A DNA stretch of 64,000 nucleotides from Branchiostoma floridae (lineage: Eukaryota; Chordata; Leptocardii; Amphioxiformes; Branchiostomatidae). Every line of letters starts with the position of its first letter. The first letter of the stretch is position 1. The stretch is taken from positions 1-64,000 of the forward strand of contig NW_023365736.1 of the NCBI RefSeq assembly GCF_000003815.2, given 5' to 3'. Below are positions 11,471-22,900 of the stretch, piece after piece. The notes under the pieces are model-generated. The model saw nothing but the letters and a program-made list of their open reading frames with translations, made no database searches and was not told the DNA's origin. The position numbers were made by a program, and so were the translations under genes.

Positions 11471-12333
11471 TTAAGACTTAGTCAGGATGTAAACAGAGGT
11501 GTATTTGTTATCGAAACCGCAGGTTTTATAGGGAGGTTTACAACGAGAGGCCACAACAAGCTGTCCGTCCCCGACTGTAGAGACATGAAGAGGCTGCGTT
11601 ATGTTAGCGTAGATGCGGATGTATCGTCCATTCTCCGTCAACATATGTACCTGGTCGGTGGCGAAATCGGCCACAATCAAGCGCCCCACACTGTCCACAC
11701 AAATGTCCATAGGACGGTATAGGCCAGCCGATCTTCCAATTTTGGTGATGTAACGACCGTACATGTCATACTTGTAGATGAGATCTGATGGATATTCACT
11801 CCCTATGACACAGACGACGAAGATGTGACCTTCCTTTCCAACGGTAAGAGACGAGGGACTCTCCATTGTTTCAGACGTGCGTACCAGGGTGCCATTGGGG
11901 CGGAACAGCCATAACCCACGAGCGGGCGAGTCCCATTTTGCCACCATGATGTTGTCCGTTAGAGGGTGAACGGCAATTTCGGGGTAATATCCTTTTATTG
12001 ATTCAAAAGGCAGGTCAAACCTGTCAAAGGCATCCCCCTGCTTGCTAAACTGCTGGGAAGCAAAGCGACAGAAGTGCTGAGAAGAAGACCTGCGATAGCA
12101 GTTATACAACAAAACCCATAGATACCCCTTACGGTCCATAGAAACGTCGTATGGTCCCATACGTCCTGTAGAGAAATCCAGGAGGAAATCTCCTGTCATG
12201 TTTAAAACTAGGACCCGTTTCTTGCCTCTGGATGCCACAAATATCTCGTTATTTGGGGACACGAACATTCGATTCACAGAGTCTCCAAATGTAAACGTCA
12301 TTATTCTTTTTTTAGTCCATCGAGTCCCCTTTC
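11471..12333 (-). CDS. NHL-repeat beta-propeller terminal exon
   Basis: The exon follows TGTCCTCTCTTCAG (3' splice site) and begins in phase 1, completing a Gly codon from the upstream mini-exon, then KGTRWTKKR. About 285 residues follow, with recurrent NHL/beta-propeller blade patterns: NEIFVASRGKKRVLVLNM, YDVSMDRKGYLWVLL, IAVHPLTDNIMVAKW, SLTVGKEGHIFVV, PMDICVDSVGRLIVADF and STVGDGQLVVAS, that is about six blades. Three N-glycosylation sequons (NMT, NGT, NIT) suggest an extracytoplasmic location. It ends at TAA. NHL propellers bind proteins or RNA and are found in TRIM proteins and in some extracellular enzymes. Here no RING or B-box is present, and the upstream exons argue for a membrane-anchored form. 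Ligand unknown. Confidence 0.8.
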
Positions 12334-12446
12334 CTGAAGAGAGGACATACATACAACGTTAACGTCATATGGCTGAGAATGGTACGAAATGACAGCGAAC
12401 ATGTGGGTATGTGTGTGTGTGTGTGTTTTTTTTCCTTAATGTCGGC

Positions 12447-12524
<78 letters not shown>

Positions 12525-13900
12525 GAGAGGAAGACAAATAGAGAGGCTAAGAGTTCCACGAACTTGTATGACTTCACAATCTTATACCTAACTTTGTCCC
12601 GTTACAATGAAAATTATGCCCTAATTTGTAACGTTGTCATCACAAGAGTTGGAGTCTGAGGATGGAGTACAGCCATTCCAACGAAAGGACTTACGAAAAT
12701 TCGCTGTTGGGGCCAAATTCTGCATTGGATTTCTTACTATTAACTAGTACAGTAATGGGATCTTCAAATTAAAATGTACGACAATATCGTGTCCAAAGCA
12801 AGAAATATCATTAACGGGAATTTCGTTTCCACAAACAGCCCGGCCGGGCCCCGGTTTGGAAATGCGACGTAAGCCTTAAGGTAACATTGTATTCGTGTGC
12901 ATGTGTGTGCGATCAGATACATACTAAATATGAAGACAAGTACATGTATACTTACCACCAGCGCCGTGGCGTATGAAAGGGTGGGTGCTTGCAGAGCTGG
13001 CAACGACAGCAGATTCTATAACGTCAAATGCAGCTGATTAATAAACGATACATGTTTGTCCTTGAAATAGTTGAACTGCAATTTCCAACACCAATATTGG
13101 ACCTATCCAATTTTCGACTGTCCAGCATTTATCTTTTGTCAAGGTAATGTACAATCCCTCTGCTGTATGCCAATGCTTGCTGTGCCAGTTCACCTCCTCT
13201 GATTTCCTCAACTCTTTCGTATTTCTGATGCTACTTTGTAAATCTTTTGGTCCTCTTCTTCTCCTTCTCTCTTTAGCTTCCATATTTCTTTAACTCTCTT
13301 GCCTTTTTCTCTATCTTACCTTCTATGATTCTTTCTTTGTTCTTCCTTCATCCTTCTCTTCTCTTTTTACTTTTCTGTCTTCTCCTCTCTCTCCTTTTCT
13401 CGTATACTCTGCTTTTTCGCTCTTTTCTCTTTTTCTTNNNNNNNNNNNNNNNNNNNNNNNNNNNNNNNNNNNNNNNNNNNNNNNNNNNNNNNNNNNNNNN
13501 NNNNNNNNNNNNNNNNNNNNNNNNNNNNNNNNNNNNNAGATAGAACACGTGACTCGGTAAGCAGTGGATTATAGGTTGCAGGAAGTCTATGGTGCCCACC
13601 GTAGTTGAAATTTTGGACACAGAACCAGCACTTTTTCGCCAGAGGGATTAAAGAAGCCATCTACATCCGGGCTCTATAACCATCCCTGAACAGAGACGGT
13701 GGGCGCCATAGACTTCCTGCAACCTGCTTACCGAGTCACGTGTTCTTTCTGCATAACGTGACGTCACAACAGCAGTGGATTGTTCATTCCTTGACAAAGA
13801 CTGATGCTGTGCAGTCGAAAATTTAGGTGAGTCCAATTTTGGTGTTGGAAATTACAGTTCAACTATTTCAAGAATGACTTCTACCAACACAGATGATACA

Positions 13901-13943
<43 letters not shown>

Positions 13944-16900
13944 ATGCAATTGGGGTGGGGGGTGGTCATAGAGGGAGAAAATATCCATTCTAAATATTAA
14001 GACGAGTACACTTACCATCAGTAGTCTGTGGAATGGAGGGGGTGGTTCTAGGCTCTTCAGCAGGTCCTGTAACATAAATGTGGTCCTGAAACATTACATG
14101 TACCTGTACGTGAAATGTATCCCCATAAAAGGTAACGTTACATTAATGTTTGTTTGTTTGTTTGTGTGTGTGTGTGTGTGTATGTGTGTGTGTGTGTGTG
14201 TGTGTATGTGTGTGTGTGTGTGTATGTGTGTGTGTGTGTTTGTGTGTGTGTATGTGTGTGCGTGTGTGTGTGTGTGTGTTTAATCCTAGACAGGTACATT
14301 GCTGAATATCAAGACAAATAGACTTACCATCACTGGTTTGACGAATGAATAGGCTGGTACTAGCGGAGTTGGTAATGACAGCAGGTGCTGTGACAGTACA
14401 TGTACCCATGATAAACTAAAGTTTTAACTTTACATGTGGGAAGGGAAGGGAAAAGGCATACATGTCCAGAAATGGGTGAAATGTACGAAGTTTGAATCAG
14501 CCTACGTCACACGTAATTTCCGACAATTTCTAGCTTCCGACAACTTCCGACAACCGCTGTCGGCAAAGTTCGGGAAATGTCGACAATTATCTGTGACGAA
14601 GCTACGCTAAGTTCGTACATGGGGCGGACCTAATGTACGAAGTACGATGTACGAAGTTAAAATGTTTTATATTTTGTGGGTTATGCTAAGTTCGTACATG
14701 GGGCGGACCTAATGTACGATGTACGAAGTTAAAATGTTTTCTATTTTGTGGGTTATGCTAAGTTCGTACATGGGGCGGACCTAATGTACGAAGTACGATG
14801 TACGAAGTTAAAATGTTTTGACTTTGTCATGAGTTATGCTATCTTCGCATATGGGTCAGGCCTTGTGTACGAAGTCAAGATGTTTTGACTATGCTGTGGG
14901 TTATGTTAACTCCGTACATCGTACATCGTACACCAACCCTGCCTACCTGTACGAACTTAGATTTGTTAACTCCGTACATCGTACATCGTACACCAACCCT
15001 GCCTACATGTACGAACATAGATTTGTTAACTCCGTACATCGTACATCGTACACCAACCCTGCCTACCTGTACGAACTTAGATTTGTTAACTCCGTACATC
15101 GTACATCGTACACCAACCCTGCCTACATGTACGAACATAGATTTGTTAACTCCGTACATCGTACATCGTACACCAACCCTGCCTACCTGTACGAACTTAG
15201 ATTTAACTCCGTACATCGTACATCGTACACCAACCCTGCCTACATGTACGAACATAGATTTGTTAACTCCGTACATCGTACATCGTACACCAACCCTGCC
15301 TACCTGTACGAACTTAGATTTGTTAACTCCGTACATCGTACATCGTACACCAACCCTGCCTACCTGTACGAACTTAGATTTGTTAACTCCGTACATCGTA
15401 CATCGTACACCAACCCTGCCTACCTGTACGAACTTAGATTTGTTAACTCCGTACATCGTACATCGTACACCAACCCTGCCTACCTGTACGAACTTAGATT
15501 TGATAACTCCGTACATCGTACATCGTACACCAACCCTGCCTACCTGTACGAACTTAGATTTGTTAACTCCGTACATCGTACATCGTACACCAACCCTGCC
15601 TACCTGTACGAACTTAGATTTGATAACTCCGTACATCGTACATCGTACACCAACCCTGCCTACCTGTACGAACTTAGAACTTAGATTTGTTAACTCCGTA
15701 CATCGTACATCGTACACCAACCCTGCCTACATGTACGAACTTAGATGACGTCACTTAAAACTTCCGAAGTTTACCGATTACGGTCTATATCTACCTTTAA
15801 CTTCGTACAAGTTCGTACAAGTTCGTACACACAAACTTCGTACATTTACCCCATTTCTGGACATACCTCGGAAAAGGAAGAGAAAATATCAATGCTACAT
15901 ATCAAGACAAGTATACTCACTATCAGTAGTGTGTAAAGTGGAGGGGGTGGTTCTAGGAGAGCTGACGGTGACAGCATGTCCTGTAACAGTAAATGTAGTC
16001 CTGTAACGTTAAATGTACCCGGATTTAAGGTATAGATGGGGGGGGGATACCTAAATACCAATACAAGTATACTTACCATCAGTAGCGTGTAGATTGGAGG
16101 GGGTGGTCCTAGCCGAGCTAGCAATGACAACAGGTCCTGCAACAGCAAATGTAGTCCGTAACAGTAAATGTAGTCCTGTGACGTTAAATGTACCGAGATT
16201 TATTAAAGGTATACATATCGAGCAGATTAAAATGGGACTGAGCAGAGCACTTGGGACTAATGCTTGTAGCCTTTCACAGACTACACGTATATATCAGATA
16301 TTTTGTGAAAATGTTCCTTGTTACCCAACGGATCATTATACCCCCCAGTGGGAGTCTTCATGCTTCATTGAATATAGAAAAATCCCGGGATTTATCCCGG
16401 GATTTTTTTTTTGTCCCGGGATTTTTTTGGGGTGCCCAAATAAAATCCCGGGTTTTTCTTTTAAAAACCTGGGATTTTTTCGAATGCCCTGATAAAATCC
16501 CGGGTTTTTCTTTTAAAAAATACTATATTGTGAGACTATACGTTAAGAATAGGAAGTTGAGTCATTATCAGTAGCTGTGAAGGTAGCAGGGTGCACGTTG
16601 ATAAGCGCGTTTTACTTGGGGGTACAGACTTGGGTCTGAACCACCGACGTCATGGTTTACATAATGTTGTTGTGACTTCAGTGACTATAGCAGAATGCTA
16701 CAGATGATAATAGTCGTAAATTAATTAAAGAAGGGGTACAAGTGTGCAGTCACCATGGTTGAAATGTAGATGCAGCAATGTTTGAACTTAAGAAAAATAC
16801 AGGAAAAGTGCCTTGATTCATGCTCTTATGTTGAAAATGTGTGACACAGGTCTGTATCAATATGTCCTGGTGCACTACAGCTGAAACTGTGTGCGACACA

Positions 16901-19900
16901 CGCACGCACGTCGTAAAATAGTTAACTGCTACTCGGTAACTACCGTAATTGGAGACCACAGGATTCCCCTTTACTCTGCAGCAGGCCTGACATATGTTTG
17001 TTCTACGATGTCTCTGCAAATAAGTAAATGAATTAACTATAATCTTGTCAACATTCAGGCTACGTTGATCATGATCTCCTGCCTACGAAGGACCATAGGA
17101 ACAAAACCTGTTTTAGCGATGGAGCAGTGTGCTCACAGCAAAGGGGCTGCATGCTCAGCAAAGGAGCTGTGTGCTCACAGCGAAGTGGCTGTGCGCTCGG
17201 CGAACGAGCTGTGTGCTCACAGTGAATGGGCTGCGTGCTTGGCGAAGGAGCTGTATACTCACAGCGCAGGGGCTGCGTGCTCGGGGAAGTATCTGTGTGC
17301 TCACAGCAAATGAGCTGTGTGCTCACAGCAAAGGGGCTGTGTGCTCGGCGAAGGAGCTGTGTGTGAAGGAGCTGTGTTCAGCGAAGGGGCTGTGTGATCA
17401 GCGAACGAGCTGTGTGTACGCAGGAAAGGGGCTGCGTGATCAGCGAACGAGCTGTGTGCACACAGAAAAGGGGCCGTGTGCTTAGCGAATGAGCTGTGCA
17501 CACAGCTAGTCCACCGAGCATGCAGCCCCTTCGCTGTGAGCACACAGCTCCTTCGCTAAAACAGGTTTTGTCCCACTGGTCCTTCGTACCTGAAACAACG
17601 CACAACTATGAAATTGCAAGACACGTGATACAATTAATTGTCGTATTCTTTATTCGTTTTCAATCTTTGAACCTTTGAGCAGCCTGTTCAGACAAGGGTC
17701 ATGCAAAAATTGACAAATATATCAAGGACTGCTCTGCTATTAGAAAGAATACCGAAACTAATGATTAGCCTACTCCATTGCAATACTATATCAAAGAATT
17801 ATGTTAGCCCTTATTGTTATGTTAACTAATGTTAAGCTTTCTCCTATACCTCTATTTTGTACCTTGTGTAATAGTGCGATACTCCTGCGGGGCCGTCTCC
17901 ATTTTGGCTAGCAGGCATCGTACGACTTTTTCGAGATGACATCTGTCTTCATTCGTTGGATTGACGCCCAACTATCCATCGAATGTCGACCGATACCTAG
18001 GCGAGGTACGGACGACCTGCAGGCGACTCAGCACGAACTCTACAAACTCGGAGATCACCGGCGACTTGTCGCTGATGTTAAGGCTATAGTACGAAGCCTG
18101 ATAAACTCACCGACGATCCCTAAAAATTCTCACCACTGATCGAGAGAACACTGGACATCTTACTGCTGAAAATGTCCTTTAGAGCTCGCAGACTCGTCGT
18201 CCGATTGATTTTCGCTACATGTGACAGGGGTATTAGCACAGAGGCAGGCCATGTACATACAAATCGACTTCCCCAATTTTGACTATTACTACTGTATTAG
18301 GTTACTTTAATTTTCCCAGTTCACAGCGATATAGTCCATTCACCGTGTTGATACCATAGACACGGAACAACACAAGGACGACGCCCGACAAGATAGGCAG
18401 TTGTAGAGAACTGCCAAGGAGGAAGTTTACATCTTCTCCGCCACAACTACACAGCCGGCACGGGTGCGTCCCAGGAGGCGGAAATCATCACGCCCTTGTC
18501 AATCCGTCTAATGGGAGAACAATGGGCTGTTCGTGGCTTTCTACAATGCAATACACACTTCACATCCTCGTCCGTATCGCAACATTAAGTACGTTATTAG
18601 TATAGTAGTACTAGTAGCTGTTGATAGTACTCACTACTACATGTACTCTGGTTTGCTTGGAAATGAGAAATTGTTCAACTACAAAAAAAAAAAAACGATC
18701 CACACAAGCAAGGTAAGTCAGGCCTGCTAACGTTACAAAGTTACACTTTGAGTAAACTGTTAACAATAGTCTCTATAAACTACATTGATTGGTGTTCCAC
18801 AGTATCGCCACTTTGACCATTCACTTGGGAATCGACACGTCAAAATTGTAACGTTACGTAGTCGCGAATCAGCGATGTAGTAGTAAAAAAACGACGGGTC
18901 TTGGATCGGGGACTGACTCCATATTCTTCCGGTACGGCAAAAGACCCTGTCCTCGAGTAAATTACGATGTAACTGCAGCTGAGCAGCATTATGGAGCAAA
19001 ATTTTAGAACCGCGCGGCAGAGCGCTCCAACACTGAATACTTCCAACATGGCGGCCGTAACATGTGCACCGGTTTGTTTGTGTTTTGTTTGTGACGTAAC
19101 AAAGGTCAAATGGCGATCTGTAGCGGAAGGCGACGAGACAGCCTTGATTTTACGCAAGTGAACGCCTCTCTATAGAAATTTTCTCGAAAAAATAACTGAT
19201 CATGTCACGATTCACAGAAAAATCCATGCTTAATACAATAAGCCAATAAAATGCGATTCACCTCAGTCGGAAATTCATTGGTTTCGTAACCTGACCAACA
19301 GCGGTGGCGGCACGTGCGCAAAGATCGTAGATAAAACCGCTTTGTGCAGGTTTACAGTACTTATTTTCTATCAAAGTTGGGCTTCTGCTTGTACAGTTTG
19401 AAATGAGACCCAACAACAAGCTGGAAACGGCCATAACACATCTCTACCATGTGCTTTTGTTGATGCCTGCTTCCAGACCGGGGCTCCCTGTGGAGCCAAA
19501 TCTATTTATGATGTCTGGGGTCTATTTAGCCCCTAAAATCTTTACCAGACCACAGTGAGAAGTATTTTATTGATTTACTACTTGCCCTGGGCAAGTAACG
19601 TTACATACAAATTGACTTCTCCAATGTTGACATCTGTAGGTTGCTTTAAAATTTCTAGTTTACAGCGACATACTCCATACTGTTTATACCATAGAAATGG
19701 AACACCGCAAGAACGGCGCCTGACAAGATTAGAAGCTGTGAGAATTGCCAGGGAGGGAGTTTATATCAGTCCCGCCTCCTGTAATTATCTTGTTTACTTT
19801 CCTGGACCACAGCTACCCAGCCGGCACGCGCAGGTCCCGGGAGGCGGAAATTATCACGCCCTTGTCAATCGGTCTAAGGCCATGTTGATTTGATGAAATC

Positions 19901-22900
19901 CGCGCTCGCATCAATTTTCGGTCGTTTCCAAAAAAAAAAAAAGTTTTCAAACACACTGTAAATCGTGCAAAGCAGCTTTAAAATGAGCACATATATGCCG
20001 TAGATTGAAAAAAAGTATCAGAAAGCAGATAACTAATGTCATAGAATTCCAAAATAAATCTAAAGTCAAAGAATAAGAGAAAGGGCAGAAATAAAATAAA
20101 TCTATTTTTGGTAGGAGTGGGTACCAGTACAGAAAATTCAGGTACAGGTCCGGTTCAGGTCCAGAGGACAAGGTCCAGATCAGGTGAACCTGATTGTCTG
20201 TGAAAACTTTTGAATGGGCGATACTCAACACAATGGTCAATTTTGCTACAAAGGAATTTGTTTGGTGGAGTATCCGACGCCCACTGGCGTATTAAAATAC
20301 CATCTTCATGTAATCAAGGCTCTGTACCGTTGACTGTAGAAACCTGGTACAAATAAGACTATAAACTCAACTCTACATCGTTCTTGCTATTTTCTTGACC
20401 CGGTAAGCCCCAAAACACCTATCCATTTTTTAATAGGCGAAACCCGTTCCACAGATTTTTTTTATGTCTGTTTTTTTTTACCTGTCCAAGAAGGAAAGAA
20501 TTTAAGAAAAGGTTTTGCACCCGTACGATGTACCGGTCCCTACACCTAATTGTTGGTATACCATAATATGTGTCCTAGTCCTATGTTCAACCTTCCTGAC
20601 CACTTACATTTCATACAGAAGGCAACTTTTTTTTTGGCCAAACTTTTTTTTTATTCGCACGCTCGCATCAATTTTGGAGTTCCCAGAGCATGTCATCCAT
20701 ATAATCAAATCAACATGGCCTAATGGGAGAACAATGGCTTTCTACAATTCAATTCAATACACACTACATATTCTCGAGCCCGATAAGATTGGCATCGTTA
20801 ATAAGGGACGGAGTTTAACTCATCTCCGCACCTGAAATTTTTTGTAAGAATCCCCACACGGCTTGGGGAATGGAAACTACTTGGTAATGCCCCCAATAAA
20901 AACAGGATTTTCCCCTTTGTAGCAGGCCTGACGTGTATTTGTTGTAAGACATCTCTGAAAGGACCTCCAACCTTCAATATATTACTGAATAATTATTTAT
21001 AATATTTACCTCCGGTTCTACCCTGAAATCAAAAATTATTCACCGACAACAAGCAAGTCATGTAATCTAGGCACAGTTTTTACACACATCTTTGGAGATG
21101 TCGGGAGGGATTCAGAACGTAGGGGGCTGGACACCCGTGGCGCTTGCAGTCATAAACACATCGCGCGATTTTCAAAATGGCGGCAGAACGACGTTAACGG
21201 TCAGCATTTCTGCTCATGACATATCAGATTATGTTCTCTCTGTATCTCACTAGCGTGTTTTTGAACATGAGAATATCAGGAATGACGACTGATCAACCGT
21301 GCTTTCGTCCTCGCTGCCTTCATCGTGGCGGAGGTGGCGAGCCGCTCCGCCGCTCGATCTCGCATCATGCAAGGAGTCCCGCGTTTGGGAGCAAAACAAG
21401 TTGTCCTTGACATACTGAGCTAAGCAGAGTAGTACCACTGTACAGTACTAGTAGCACTGACTAGTATCACGAACTGAATTTGCAGCTATAAATAAATAAA
21501 TAAATGACCTAATGAGCCCGCGTTATATGCTAATGAGCCCTCCCGAAGTCGGGATGCATCTACACACAGGCAGAAGTTGTCGGTGACCCCTGTTAAGCTA
21601 TCGAGCTGTAAGCTATTCAAGCAGAAATAATGTTCGATCACTGGATCCTTTGTTCTTGTATACAGTTTATATATTCGCATAGATAATATCAACGCAAACA
21701 AAGCTAATCATACGATATACCACAGATAATACCAAGATAATGTACCAGGATATTAATGCTTCAGAACATTATTATGTTAGGGCATTACGTTGTGTTTAAC
21801 TATAGAACAGACTTACTTCAGACAGATGTCACACACATGTTGTACTTTTTACAATTGTCGCGCAATAAAGTTCTTCTTCAATCCGTCTTAAAAATTCGAG
21901 AAAGAAATCCCGGTTTTTCTTTACTATAAATGGTAGAAATATCGATTACTTTTCTACGACTTAAGATACGACAAGTCCAAGTTTTCAGTTGGCATAAACT
22001 ATCTCTCGTCAGCAACGGTGTGCCAGGTAGTGGACGTAAGCTGAATTATAAGACCGTTTCCAAAACCATACCTATAGTAAGCGCCACAGCGAACTGCCAT
22101 CCGCATAGTACCCACTCGTCAGGCTAGTTTGTATTATTGCCATTGCCGAAGAAGACTAGTTCCTACCATTATTAGATATCAGCAACTCATGTAGTTTAAC
22201 TGCTTTGTATGTACAAGTTGCCACATATTGTGTCCTTTTCTTTACAATTGTCGCGCAATAAAGTTCTTCTTCAATCCGTCTTGAAAATCCATGAAAGAAA
22301 TCCCAGGATTTTTTTGCTATATATGGTAAAATATCGATTTTGTTTCTACGACTTAAGATACAACAAGTCCAAGTTTTCAGTTGGCATAAACTATCTCTCG
22401 TCAGCAACGGTGTGCCAGATAGTTGACGTAAGCTGAATTATAAGACCGTTTCCAAAACCATACTTATAGTAAGCGCCACAGCGAACTGCGATCAGGATAG
22501 TACCCACTCGTCAGGCTAGTTTGTATTATTGCTATTCCTGAATAAGACTAGTTCCTACAATTCTTAGATATCAGCAACACATATAGTTTACCTTCTTTGT
22601 ATGTACAAGTTGCCACACGTTGTATCCTTTCATTTGCAATTGTCGCGCAATAAAGTTCTTCTTCAATCCGTCTTAAAAATCCCTGAAAGAAATCCCGTCT
22701 TTTGCTATACATGGAAAAAATATCGATCTCTTTTCTACGACTTAAGATACGACAAGTCCAAGTTTTCAGTTGCCATAAACTATCTCTCGTCAGCAACGGC
22801 GTGCCAGATAGTGGACGTAAAGCTAGGGGCACAACCCACCGTACGTGCTTTTTGTCCGTACGTTTTTTGGGAGTTCACGTCCGCCACGTTTTTCCGAAAA

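Larger units (their letters stand above)
14462..15864. mobile_element. Inverted-repeat-bounded minisatellite element (1.4 kb)
   Basis: The outer ends are inverted copies: ATGTCCAGAAATGGG followed by ATGTACGAAGTTTG on the left, and the complement at 15,820-15,864. A TA dinucleotide flanks both ends, compatible with a TA target duplication. The interior is almost entirely two related minisatellites. No transposase is encoded. The architecture is matched by the unrelated-sequence element at 17,084-17,588. It lies in an intron of the NHL gene. Confidence 0.65.

Noticed and set aside
13348-13660. Frames crossing the first N gap
   Set aside because: Composed largely of X residues and a polypyrimidine tract.
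14905-15745. CRISPR-like direct repeats
   Set aside because: Head-to-tail units without unique spacers, in a metazoan genome; a minisatellite.
14836-15748. Long reading frames of over 280 codons on both strands
   Set aside because: They are the translation of a 60-bp minisatellite whose period is a multiple of three. Three overlapping frames on two strands are equally open, so none is evidence of a gene.
17065-17605. Cys/Ser/His repeat protein (LTAKGLCA-type units)
   Set aside because: Open frames on both strands over a 40-bp minisatellite within a TIR element.
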